Shown here: positions 25,545 through 34,271 of the stretch, piece after piece
Layout: each line of letters opens with the position of its first letter
Numbering within the stretch: the first letter of the stretch is position 1
The notes under the pieces: model-generated
Seen by the model: only the letters and a program-made list of their open reading frames with translations
Database searches by the model: none
Told to the model about the DNA's origin: nothing
From: Glaciecola sp964195425
Lineage (GTDB): Bacteria; Pseudomonadota; Gammaproteobacteria; Enterobacterales; Alteromonadaceae
Direction: 5' to 3'
Assembly (NCBI GenBank): GCA_964195425.1
Contig: CAXMOM010000004.1
Span: 1-64,000 of the forward strand
DNA length: 64,000 nt
Program-made: the position numbers and the translations under genes

Positions 25545-25557
25545 GTTATACTATAAC
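25545..25557. promoter_or_regulatory. Zur-type operator before the MerC-domain gene
   Basis: GTTATACTATAAC is a perfect dyad about a central C. It equals the core of the gammaproteobacterial Zur box (GTTATANTATAAC), the binding site of the zinc uptake repressor. It lies about 95-125 bases before the start of the MerC-domain gene, a normal operator distance. Confidence 0.65.
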
Positions 25558-25668
25558 ATATTGCTTGCAGTTATAGTTTCGGCTGTTTTAGGTACACATA
25601 TTTAATAGTTATCAATATTAATTAATAGGCTAGTTCGATTGAAAATAGTAGATATAAAATCACAAGAT

Positions 25669-26097
25669 ATGAGCAATAGCCTTGCTGGTATTCGCGTACC
25701 CATTGATATTCCTGATATTATTGTGAAAAACAACAGTAAACTAGACCGCGTTGGCGTATGGCTTACGAGTTTGTGTGCCTTGCATTGTTTATTATTGCCA
25801 ATACTTATCCCCCTAGCACCATTAATCGCGAGCTCCTTTGTAGCCGACGCGTGGTTTGAACGTGTCATTTTAAGCGGCTCTATTTTGGTCGGATTTGCGG
25901 CTTTGTTTATTGGTTTTCATAAGTATCACCGCCAGTTATACCCTATCTATTCATTGGTGTTGGGCGCTTTGATATATTGGAATAAGCATATGTTTGGCGA
26001 GGCATATGAACCTATTACAATTGGTGTAGGGGCTTTTTTAATTATCATTGCCCATATTGCTAATTTACGCTTGTGTAAAAAGTGTAAGACTTGCTAA
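25669..26097 (+). CDS. MerC-domain membrane protein
   Basis: 142 residues from ATG 25669; TTG 25639 is in frame and adds 10. Neither has a clear ribosome site. Four TM helices follow a 30-residue cytosolic N-terminus. The MerC hallmark is in the first helix, LTSLCALHCLLLPILIP, with the paired Cys/His seen in mercury-transport MerC. The C-terminus is CKKCKTC, a second thiol cluster. There is no other mer gene nearby. The Zur-type operator upstream argues for a role in zinc scarcity rather than mercury resistance. Confidence 0.8.
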   Translation: MSNSLAGIRVPIDIPDIIVKNNSKLDRVGVWLTSLCALHCLLLPILIPLAPLIASSFVADAWFERVILSGSILVGFAALFIGFHKYHRQLYPIYSLVLGALIYWNKHMFGEAYEPITIGVGAFLIIIAHIANLRLCKKCKTC

Positions 26098-26122
26098 ACC
26101 TGCTAATTAAGACAGGGTTAAA

Positions 26123-26818
26123 CTAAACATACTTTCCTAATAGCGCTGGATCATTACTGAAAACAGCGTCTACACCCATCTCTCTTAGCTTTTTAAAACC
26201 TGCCTCAACATTAACCGTATAGCTCCATACTTTCATATTATGGATATGTGCGTGCTTCACAAAATCAGGGCAAACGAGCTCAGCATCTATGGCTGCTATG
26301 TCTACTCGCATATCAATAGCATATTGCGCCATTGTAATAGGCAGGTGCCCAATTAAGGCAGCAAATTGTATGTTATTGCTAAGGTTCTTATCTCTAATAA
26401 GTATTTGTAACTTTGCAAGCAGCGGATGATTGAAAGACGATATAACAACAGTGCCATTATACAGATTAATATAATGCGTTATCTGTGCTAGTAATAACTG
26501 CGGATCGCGCACGTTTTTGAGCTCTAAATTAAGCATGCACTTGCCTTTTACTAGATCAAAAAGCTCTGTCAGTATCGGCAGTTTGTGTTTGTTTTGTAGG
26601 CGTATTTTTGCAATTTGTTCAAGCGATAAATCGGCAATGTCGGCGCGCACGTTGCTTAGTCGGTCTAGCTGAAAGTCGTGAAAAATTACAAATTGGTCTT
26701 CTATTTGATGAAGGTCTAGCTCTATTCCATAAACATCGATGTCTAAGGCTTTCTGAAAAGCCAAAATGGTGTTTTCATGATAGTGTGCACTTATACCTCG
26801 GTGCGCGATAATATGCAT
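26123..26818 (-). CDS. Glycerophosphodiester phosphodiesterase (cytosolic)
   Basis: 231 residues forming a single GDPD TIM-barrel without signal peptide. Catalytic landmarks are IIAHRGISAHYHENTILAF (HRG and Glu), GIELDLHQ, FVIFHDFQLDRLS and LNLELK. The end AVFSNDPALLGKY is typical of UgpQ-type enzymes. It hydrolyses glycerophosphodiesters to glycerol-3-phosphate and an alcohol. It lies convergent to the MerC-domain gene and 48 bases after the transporter gene in the same direction, possibly one transcript. Confidence 0.88.
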   Translation of the reverse strand: MHIIAHRGISAHYHENTILAFQKALDIDVYGIELDLHQIEDQFVIFHDFQLDRLSNVRADIADLSLEQIAKIRLQNKHKLPILTELFDLVKGKCMLNLELKNVRDPQLLLAQITHYINLYNGTVVISSFNHPLLAKLQILIRDKNLSNNIQFAALIGHLPITMAQYAIDMRVDIAAIDAELVCPDFVKHAHIHNMKVWSYTVNVEAGFKKLREMGVDAVFSNDPALLGKYV

Positions 26819-26866
26819 GTTTTCTCCAATATTTTCACTGTTTGAAGTGTCAAAGCTAAGTCAGAG

Positions 26867-27757
26867 TTAGCTATCAGTAGCCTGCCTATCTAATGCTTTT
26901 TGTTCTCTGTGTGCGTTTATTGTTTCATAAACTGCCGCTGATATAACTAACAATCCGCCAATAAGCGTTTGCCAAGTAGGTGTTTCATTTAACAAGACAA
27001 TAGCAAACACAACGCCATAGAAAGGCTGCATACAAGCCACTAATGAAAACGTTTTAGCCCGTAAATGCTTAAGTGCGGTAGCTACCATGGCGTGGGGCAG
27101 TGCTGTGAAAACAGTCCCGAGTAAGAGTAATAATAGTGCGGTGTTGGTACTCATGGTCGTTAAATCGTCAGACACAAAAAATATTAAGCATGGGCAAATT
27201 ACCATTATTTGATAAGCCATAGCTTTAGAGCCTGAGTAGTGGGAAAAGTACCTACGGTGCATTAAGTTTCGAATAGCATATAAAAAAGCTGAAAACACTC
27301 CAATCAGAACTCCTAAGGTGACATCGTTAGAAAGGGATACAGTAGGCACAATAAACCATATACCTAGCAGTACAACGAAGGCACTGGCTAAGTCTTGCCA
27401 ACAAATTCTAATTTTCTCAAAGAAGGGTTCAAGTAACACGGTAATTACGGGAAAGGTAAAAAGTGCAATTATACCTACCGATACCGATGCGTATTGCATA
27501 GAGGCAAAATAAGTGACCCAGTGCACAGCCATAATGATGCCTAAGCCAATACCAATTAGGTAATCTTTGGTGCTATTGAGTTTAAGTGATTCGCCGCTTA
27601 GCTTTACAAAAACAAACAGCATAATAAAACCAGGCAATGAACGGCCAAAGGTAATATCTATTGCCGAGAGGGGGATGATTTTTGAAAATAAGGCTGTGCC
27701 GCCCAGCAACATTACGGTAATGTGTAAATTAATAAGACTGCGCTTAACGGGGTTCAA
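26867..27757 (-). CDS. EamA/DMT-family transporter
   Basis: 296 residues with ten hydrophobic helices in two EamA repeats (about 9-140 and 150-280). Characteristic are GTALFSKIIPLSAIDITFGRS, VHWVTYFASMQYASVSVGII and the second-repeat ALKHLRAKTFSLVACMQPFYGVVFA. It is an inner-membrane drug/metabolite exporter-type protein with unpredictable substrate. Its gene starts 22 bases after psd in the same direction. Confidence 0.88.
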   Translation of the reverse strand: MNPVKRSLINLHITVMLLGGTALFSKIIPLSAIDITFGRSLPGFIMLFVFVKLSGESLKLNSTKDYLIGIGLGIIMAVHWVTYFASMQYASVSVGIIALFTFPVITVLLEPFFEKIRICWQDLASAFVVLLGIWFIVPTVSLSNDVTLGVLIGVFSAFLYAIRNLMHRRYFSHYSGSKAMAYQIMVICPCLIFFVSDDLTTMSTNTALLLLLLGTVFTALPHAMVATALKHLRAKTFSLVACMQPFYGVVFAIVLLNETPTWQTLIGGLLVISAAVYETINAHREQKALDRQATDS

Positions 27758-27779
27758 AAATGCTTCCTATACCCTAGGC

Positions 27780-28628
27780 TTATATCTGTTTGGCGAGCGC
27801 TTCACCTAAGATAGTGACATCGCCTGCTGATAAATCTTCAAACGCAATTTTGTTTGATTCGAAACACAACACAACGGTAGAGCCCAATTTAAAACGGCCC
27901 ATTTCTTCGCCTTTATTTAGGCTTATATCTTCTTGGCTGTGCTGCCAGTGTTGTACATATTTCCCAGCAGGAGGCGTTATATTACCTGCCCATACTGTTT
28001 CGATACTTGCGACGATAGTGGCACCTACTAAGACCAATGCTACTTTACCTACGGAGGTGTCGAAAATGGTCACCACTCGTTCATTTCTTGCAAATAAGCC
28101 CGGTACGTTTTCGGCGGTCAATGGATTTACAGAGAATAGTTCTCCAGGGACATGCAAGGTGTCGGTTAGTTTGCCGGCAATGGGCATATGAATTCTGTGG
28201 TAATCGCGGGGGGCCAAGTAGATAGTTACAAACTTACCGCCCTTGAAGCACTCGGCAAGCTCAGGTTTGCCACCTAACAACGTGGTAACGCTATAGTTGT
28301 GGCCTTTGGCTTGGAATACCTGATCACCAATAATATCGCCATACTGACTAACTTTGCCATCTACAGGCTGGCATAAGATATCGTCGCCTTCTATTATTGG
28401 GCGAATACCACTTTTGAGCTCGCGAGTGAAAAAAGCATTAAATGTGTTGTATGCACTAGGCTCTTCATACATTGCCTCTTGCATATTAATCTTAAATGCT
28501 TTGATAAAGAGCTTTATAAGAACTTGCGTGACAACGCCAGCTTTAGCGGCGGCAAGTTTACCAAGCATTCTTGACAGTAAATGTTTCGGCAAAATATATT
28601 GTATACGTACTTTAATCCAATCAATCAC
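27780..28628 (-). CDS. psd: Phosphatidylserine decarboxylase proenzyme
   Basis: 282 residues. It converts phosphatidylserine to phosphatidylethanolamine at the inner membrane. Seen are YNTFNAFFTRELK, PVDGKVSQYG, the His motif LAPRDYHRIHMP and the LGST autocleavage site (FKLGSTVVLCF), where Ser becomes the pyruvoyl group of the alpha chain. The length matches E. coli Psd minus its extended tail. It lies next to rsgA, as in most gammaproteobacteria, 76 bases downstream in the same direction. Confidence 0.95.
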   Translation of the reverse strand: MIDWIKVRIQYILPKHLLSRMLGKLAAAKAGVVTQVLIKLFIKAFKINMQEAMYEEPSAYNTFNAFFTRELKSGIRPIIEGDDILCQPVDGKVSQYGDIIGDQVFQAKGHNYSVTTLLGGKPELAECFKGGKFVTIYLAPRDYHRIHMPIAGKLTDTLHVPGELFSVNPLTAENVPGLFARNERVVTIFDTSVGKVALVLVGATIVASIETVWAGNITPPAGKYVQHWQHSQEDISLNKGEEMGRFKLGSTVVLCFESNKIAFEDLSAGDVTILGEALAKQI

Positions 28629-28704
28629 TAATTAATCTCCAATTATAATGACTGTATTGTATAACATGGTGAAAATTAAGGTAGTGTTAATCAATCGTAG
28701 ATGG

Positions 28705-29754
28705 TTATTCTTTGATATAAGCTGGACGGTTCTGATCTAAGGAATCAACAATTTTAAGGTAGCTTTGATAGCGCTCGCTATCTATTTTGTGGGTGTCTAC
28801 GGCTTCGCGGATTAGACAGCCGGGATCTTTCCGGTGGGTGCAATCGCTAAACTTACAGCCGCCTAAGTATTCCCTAAACTCTATGAACCCTTGGGTAATA
28901 TCTTGCACGGGTAAATGCCATAATCCAAACTCACGAACTCCCGGTGAATCGATTAGTTCGCCACCTAGGCTAAACGGAATTAATTTGGCCGCAGTTGTTG
29001 TGTGTTGCCCTAAACCAGAATTGCCAGATACTTCACCAACTACTTCTTGGGAATCGGGTAACAACTGATTGATTAAGCTTGATTTACCCACGCCACTTTG
29101 CCCAACCAATACGTTGACTTTGTCTTTGAGTACAGTGGTAAGCTCATCTAAGCCTTCTTGGCTTACGCAACTTGCTAAAATTACTCGATAGCCAATTTTA
29201 GTATAAATAGCGAGGTCTTTCTCTACTTGTACTAGTGCTTCGGGTGTTAGTAATTCAACTTTATTAATAACCACAATAGGGGATATTTGTGCATGCTCGC
29301 AAGCCACTAAATAGCGGTCGATAATATGTGTCGAAAGTGCAGGCACAATAGACCCCACCACAATGATTTGATCGATATTTGCAGCAATGGGCTTTAAACC
29401 GTCGTAATAGTCGGGGCGCGACAACTCACTTTTGCGGTCAATAACTACTTCAATAATTCCACGGTCACGTTCTTCTTCAGTAGTGCTAGGCCTAAATACC
29501 ACGTTGTCGCCACATACAACCGACTTTATCGTGCGGCGGATATAACATTTATGCTGCGCTCTATCTGCACTGGCAGTCTCTACAATCGCTTGTTTACCAA
29601 ATCGACTAATGACCCTGCCGTCGGTTAGTTCGCCTAACGAGCTGGTATCTTCAGCTTTACTGGATTGACGGTTATCATTAGCTGCCAGGCGTTTACTTCT
29701 ATTCTTGGCAATTTGTCGTTGCTGATTTTTAGATAATTCTGGTTTTTTGGACAC
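28705..29754 (-). CDS. rsgA: Ribosome small-subunit maturation GTPase RsgA
   Basis: 349 residues. An N-terminal basic segment and OB fold (GRVISRFGKQAIVETA) are followed by a circularly permuted GTPase domain in the order G4 (VVINKVELL), G1 (GQSGVGKSSLINQLLP) and G3 (DSPGVREFGLWHL). The C-terminal zinc site has C-x-x-x-x-C-x-H and C (GGCKFSDCTHRKDPGC). It releases late factors from the maturing 30S subunit. It is divergent to orn, the same arrangement as in E. coli. Confidence 0.96.
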   Translation of the reverse strand: MSKKPELSKNQQRQIAKNRSKRLAANDNRQSSKAEDTSSLGELTDGRVISRFGKQAIVETASADRAQHKCYIRRTIKSVVCGDNVVFRPSTTEEERDRGIIEVVIDRKSELSRPDYYDGLKPIAANIDQIIVVGSIVPALSTHIIDRYLVACEHAQISPIVVINKVELLTPEALVQVEKDLAIYTKIGYRVILASCVSQEGLDELTTVLKDKVNVLVGQSGVGKSSLINQLLPDSQEVVGEVSGNSGLGQHTTTAAKLIPFSLGGELIDSPGVREFGLWHLPVQDITQGFIEFREYLGGCKFSDCTHRKDPGCLIREAVDTHKIDSERYQSYLKIVDSLDQNRPAYIKE

Positions 29755-29858
29755 GTAAGTAAGGGTGCATATTGGCGAATGTTGTGCAACATGATACCTT
29801 GTTGAGAAGATTTAACCTAGCGTACTAATTTGATCAATATAAATGAGTAGGAACCTAA

Positions 29859-30404
29859 ATGTCGTTGAATGAACAAAATCTTGTCTGGATAGACATGGAG
29901 ATGACTGGCCTTGACCCCGAGACCTGCGTGGTACTTGAAATTGCCACGATAGTAACCGATCCCCAATTACACATACTTGCCACAGGTCCTGTGATTGCGA
30001 TACACCAAAGTGATGATGTACTCACTAACATGGACGAGTGGTGCGTAAAAACGCATGGCGGCACCGGGCTCACTCAGCGCTGCAAAGAAAGTGATATTAA
30101 TGTAGACCAAGCATCGAAGTTAACAATAGACTTCTTGAAAGAATATGTACCCATTGGCAAATCGCCGCTTTGCGGAAATACCATTGGTCAGGACCGTCGT
30201 TTTTTAGTTAAATATATGCCAAGTCTTGAAGCTTATTTTCATTATCGCAATATTGATGTAAGCACCATTAAAGAACTGACCGCAAGATGGCAACCTGAAA
30301 TTGCGAAAGGGTTTAAAAAGAAGGGTGTGCATTTGGCTTTGGACGATATAATAGAATCGATAGAAGAAATGAGATACTACCGAGAAAAGGTGTTCAAGAT
30401 TTAG
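29859..30404 (+). CDS. orn: Oligoribonuclease
   Basis: 181 residues, the family length. DEDDh exonuclease motifs are LVWIDMEMTGLDPE, GNTIGQDRRFLVKYMP and HLALDDIIESIEE. It degrades 2-5 nt RNAs and pGpG to mononucleotides, and so completes c-di-GMP turnover together with EAL enzymes. The tRNA-Gly gene follows about 120 bases later. Confidence 0.96.
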   Translation: MSLNEQNLVWIDMEMTGLDPETCVVLEIATIVTDPQLHILATGPVIAIHQSDDVLTNMDEWCVKTHGGTGLTQRCKESDINVDQASKLTIDFLKEYVPIGKSPLCGNTIGQDRRFLVKYMPSLEAYFHYRNIDVSTIKELTARWQPEIAKGFKKKGVHLALDDIIESIEEMRYYREKVFKI

Positions 30405-30526
30405 GCTTTTATTGCCGAAATCTATGTTTTTTGAACTAATGGCCCCTGATTTTACTACTACTTATATAAAAACTTAAAATAATACTTGCACGTGCGGTGA
30501 AATTTTCTATAATGCGCCTCCAAATT

Positions 30527-30602
30527 GCGGGAATAGCTCAGTTGGTAGAGCGCGACCTTGCCAAGGTCGAGGTCGCGAGTTCGAATCTCGTTTCCCGCTC
30601 CA
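30527..30602 (+). tRNA. tRNA-Gly (GCC)
   Basis: A 76-nt cloverleaf. The acceptor stem is GCGGGAA/TTCCCGC, the D arm GCTC...GAGC, the anticodon stem CGACC/GGTCG with loop TTGCCAA (anticodon GCC at 30560-30562), and the T arm contains TTCGAAT. The CCA end is encoded (30600-30602). No duplicate of its 3' end was noticed on the right, so it is not shown to be an integration site. Confidence 0.97.
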
Positions 30603-30698
30603 ATTTCTTTCTTAGTTGAAGGTTGTTGGCAAAATCATACAGACGCATAAGCTCTAAATAGATAGCTATTAGAACCACCGCTACTGAAAACACAGCCT

Positions 30699-32625
30699 CT
30701 AGAAATTCCAACAATACACCCAAGCAACATATAACCTCATACACTTATATGGCGCAAGATTTGTGCTTTGAGTGCAATCAATTGTATTTTTACTCACTAA
30801 ATCGACGCAAACTGATGTGCCTAATACCTTAAAGAAGTCAGGCTCTAGTGTGAGTTTATACTCACTGAAATTTACCACACACAAGCACTTGGCAGAATCG
30901 CTTACCCTTAGGTAAGCAAAACTATGGTGGTTAGGGGCATCTACAAAGTGAGTTTTTGAATCGCCAAATATTCAATATTGCTGACGAGCATAAATTAAGT
31001 TGTCTATACTTTCAGATATCAGTGGGTGGGGGATTGAATGAGTTGGTCTTGGCTTATTGCAATACGATGCACCCATCGACCGTCATGGGCTTTGCTACTG
31101 TCACTGCAATAACTATAGTCGTTTGTCATACCTAGTTCATCACCTGCTCAAAGCAGTGGAATACCGCCAATGCTGAGTATAATGGAATGTACCAGTAAAA
31201 TACGTTTCACGGCCAAACCGGCAAGATGCGGCTCGTTATTATCGATCGCTTTTTTGAGACCGCATAAAGAGGCCAAGCTACCACAAACTCTGCAATCGCC
31301 AGTGCTTGGATTCTCACCAAAAGTAACTCCTGAAGCGAAACTGCCGTGAAATTGACCAGTATAGAATTGATTTAAAAAGCGGCGATGGACATCACCTTTT
31401 ATGCCTACCTGCGCGGCCACATCGTCGTCGAAGGTCCAGCCTATATTGTCATGATAGCGCACATAATTTACCCATGCGCAGTCATTGTTTATGTCCCCAG
31501 TTTTTTGCATCGATGCCGCAATAAGGCGGGTTTTGCGTGTCGCTAAACTATTCCAAATAAGTGCCATAAGCAAAGGATTGTAAGACAACTGGCATTCATC
31601 AATATTGATGTATTTAACTACTTCATCGGGATGAACTATTGCTTCGCTTTTGAATACAACCGCGGGCGAAACAATTTGTAAACACGCATTGAATGCTCGT
31701 ATTAGCTCATGTGCCTTATCTTGATTTTCGCAAGTAGTGCCCATTTCTTTCCAAATAAATGCGAGCGCATCAAGGCGCAAAGCATCGCAGCCTATATTCG
31801 CTAAAAAGAGCATTTCTTCGGTAATGGCATTAAAACAGTGGGTTTGTATAATTTACGTCCCACTGGAAATTGTTAAATGTGGTCCATCCCCACTTTTGAC
31901 AGCTTGGTTCGAAAGTAAAATTGCCTCGGCGTACCTGTGGAAATATTTCTCGCAGGGTTTCTTCATATTGATTGGGAATAAACATGTCGTCAAACATGTA
32001 ATAATACTGCTGAAACTCGGAGTCACCCTGTTTGGCTTTTATTGTCCATTCATGTTCGTTGTAGGTGTGATTGAAAACCAAGTCTAGGACTAACTTAATG
32101 TCTGCTTTGTTAAGGGCTTGGGCTAAGCTTTTTAGCTCGTCAATACTACTAAGAGTAGGGTATGGTCTGGCGGTAATCTGAAACAGCATACCCACCATCA
32201 CTGTCGCCCTCAGGCGATTTATACAATGGCATAAGGTGTAAATAGTTAATGCCCTTGCTCTTCAGATATGGGATACGTTTTTCCAAACGGGTAAAGTCGC
32301 CGCCAAAAAGATTAACATAACACGCCATTCCTAGCATATTATTACGGCTATACCAATTGGGGTCATTTAGTTTTTTTGTGTCTTGGTTTTTGAGTGCGCG
32401 ACTCCGGCTGGCATGGCTCGATGCTAGTTTGGTGACTAAATATTGCAAGTGATAATAACAATCGTATTGCCCTTCGTATACTTCGTGATAACGGGTAAAA
32501 AGCTTTTCAAAATGTGTATGCAGCCGGTCTTCAAAAATGGCCTTGTCGGCTGCCTTAATGCCTTTCAAATTAAGATTGGCAAGTATGCGAGTCAAAGTGC
32601 GCTTGCTTTCTAGAGAATCATTCAT
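30699..32625 (-). pseudogene. Decayed amylosucrase (GH13) gene
   Basis: Read from ATG 32625 leftwards, the fragments line up in order with amylosucrase, which releases fructose from sucrose. There is the N-terminal helical domain (RYHEVYEGQYDCYYHLQYL), LNDPNWYSRNNMLGMACYVN, GINYLHLMPLYKSPEGDSDG, LVLDLVFNHTYNEHEW, CDALRLDALAFIWK (nucleophile Asp), FKSEAIVHPDEV and VRYHDNIGWTF. The end reads NHHSFAYLRVSDSAKCL and VVNFSEYKL...DLVS. Lesions: a frameshift near 32170, a one-base loss near 31845, TGA replacing Tyr at 31148-31150 (LLxAGDELGMTNDYSY continues in frame), and at least one more break near 31000. All segments are present, so the decay seems recent and by small mutations. Confidence 0.85.
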
Positions 32626-33054
32626 GTATCTATATTTCTTGTTAGTTTTGATTCGATAATTAGTCAGTGCTAATTAAGTCAAATAGGGGTATCGGTCAAT
32701 GTAATTCCAGTTTGCAAAATCATCGCAAAATCAATCACATTTAGTTTACACAATATACATCTTTTGTTAGCATGCCTTAATCGATTAAGACATGCTTGGA
32801 AAAAGTTTCCTATAGCTCCATTTTGCTTCTTCGAAACTTAACTATGCCAGTGTCCCCTAGTCAATGTGGCCATACTCGATGTTTGTTTGTGAAACATAGT
32901 TTGTCCCAAGTATGTGTAGTATTGGCCAAGCATGTAAGCTACAGCTTGGCCCTAAATCTGCAAGATATTAAGGTGGGTGTATACTGCTGTGGCTTGCTTC
33001 AAATCCATGCGCGTATAGCCTTACGATAAGTCGTATATAAAACGGTAACTTTTT
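32626..33054. other. Divergent control region of the former sucrose genes
   Basis: A 429-base gap between the broken amylosucrase and the broken fructokinase. It holds the LacI-type palindrome (32769-32796) and a second inverted repeat, GGCCAAGC (32924-32931) with GCTTGGCC (32944-32951). No gene is seen. Confidence 0.5.
32769..32796. promoter_or_regulatory. LacI-family-type operator, now orphan
   Basis: A 28-bp dyad, AGCATGCCTTAATC followed by GATTAAGACATGCT, with one mismatch between arms. The core TTAATCGATTAA with a central CG is typical of LacI/GalR-family operators that control sugar genes. It lies 140 bases before the old amylosucrase start. The genes on both sides are broken and no LacI-type regulator is in the window. 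Confidence 0.6.
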
Positions 33055-33459
33055 ATGAATAGTCAAAAATACAATCAAGCAGATAGCCAATCTTATACTG
33101 GTGCTATAGAAGCCGGTGGCACTAAATTTGTTTGTGCGATTATAGACCAACAACGAAATGTGCTTGAGTCGGCTCGCATACCCACGGCACATCCGTTTGA
33201 AACGTTAATCGCGGTGGTCAACTTCTTTACCAATATGATGCTTAAAGGATACAAAGTCGATTGCATTGGCTTAGCCAGTTTTGGTCCCCTGGATCTTGAT
33301 GTTAGCTCTAAAACTTATGGCGCTCTTACCAGTACGCCCAAGCCTGGCTGGCAAAACATTGCTATGCCAAATGGAATAAGTTGCAAAGATATTATTGTTC
33401 ATCCAGGACTAGGCACACAATCGGGGTTAATGGGTGCTTATGCGCTCACCTTAGTGTGA
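33055..33459 (+). pseudogene. Fructokinase (ROK family) with internal deletion
   Basis: 134 codons remain open. Residues 1-105 are the N-terminal half of a ROK fructokinase: the phosphate loop AIEAGGTKFVCAI, the family stretch IGLASFGPLDLDVSSKTYGA and STPKPGWQNI. The frame then runs directly into the family's C-terminal end (IVHPGLGTQSGLMGAYAL). About 165 residues are missing, including the catalytic Asp and the zinc-binding ROK signature, so the product cannot be active. The deletion is in frame, which keeps the 4-base GTGA overlap with acpH. It probably phosphorylated the fructose released by the neighbouring amylosucrase. Confidence 0.85.
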
Positions 33460-34034
33460 ATTATTTAGCGCATATTCACTTAGCCCACATTACTAGTACA
33501 AGTATGCTGGGCAACTTCTTGGGTGATTTTGTAAAAGGTAGCAATTTAGATTATTTGTCGCCTGCTCTGCAACATGGTGTGCGCTTGCATCGTGCAATTG
33601 ATACTTTCACCGATCAGCATGCCTTAGTAAGGCAGTTAAAAAAACAGTTCCCGAGTAGTCTTCGACGCATGTCGGGAGTCACCATAGATATTTATTTTGA
33701 TCACTTGCTATGTCTTGATTGGCATCAATATAACGAGAGCACAATGAGCAGTGTACTAGAAAAGTTCTATGCAGATCTCGCCAGCAATGATATTTCTCTT
33801 ACTGGAAGATTTAGCGAAGTTAAACAGGGCTTGTTAACTCACCGATGGTTGCATGAATACGCGCAAAAAGAGGCAATAAAGAGAGCGTTTTTTCAAATTG
33901 AGAAACGACTTAATCATCGCGTAACGTTTGCCCAAGAATCGATTGACTTTATCGCTAACAATGAAGAGCAGTTTAACATCGCGTTTAGCCAGTTTTATCC
34001 GGCGTTAATCGACTTCTGCGATTCGCAAAGTTAA
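33456..34034 (+). CDS. acpH: Acyl carrier protein phosphodiesterase
   Basis: 192 residues from GTG 33456, matching E. coli AcpH (193). It removes the 4'-phosphopantetheine group from acyl carrier protein. Seen are the N-terminal NYLAHIHLAH, MLGNFLGDFVKG, LQHGVRLHRAIDTFTD and SGVTIDIYFDHLLCLDW, an HD-domain-like metal site. The GTG overlaps the stop of the deleted fructokinase (GTGA), so translation may depend on reading through that remnant. This could explain why its frame has been kept. Confidence 0.9.
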   Translation: MNYLAHIHLAHITSTSMLGNFLGDFVKGSNLDYLSPALQHGVRLHRAIDTFTDQHALVRQLKKQFPSSLRRMSGVTIDIYFDHLLCLDWHQYNESTMSSVLEKFYADLASNDISLTGRFSEVKQGLLTHRWLHEYAQKEAIKRAFFQIEKRLNHRVTFAQESIDFIANNEEQFNIAFSQFYPALIDFCDSQS

Positions 34035-34271
34035 TTGTTTGAGTTTAATTCGGCCGCTTTTCTCCGCCCATTCTTTGGGATAGTTTACATAATAATCTCT
34101 TGTGTTTTTTTATTTGTGACGTAGATTATTAGCAAGGTTTCGCACATATCATCGCGAATAACGAATATTCACTTTACCTAATGCGTACACCCATAATTAG
34201 CATGCTTCTTTAGCGGTTTTTAAAATTAAGCTTGTCCTTATAAATATCCACAGGAAACCCATTTTCACGCT

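Noticed and set aside
30538..30744. Minus-strand frame over the tRNA-Gly gene
   Set aside because: It is only the antisense of a clear tRNA; the protein has no family character.
31148..32201. Programmed frameshifting in the amylosucrase gene
   Set aside because: Several independent breaks plus a nonsense codon fit decay, and no slippery site with a downstream structure was noticed.
32924..32951. Inverted repeat GGCCAAGC...GCTTGGCC as terminator
   Set aside because: No T-run on either side; noted only as a repeat in the old control region.
30527..34034. Genomic island integrated at tRNA-Gly
   Set aside because: No integrase and no repeated tRNA 3' end was seen; the sucrose genes are also placed as in ordinary chromosomal loci.
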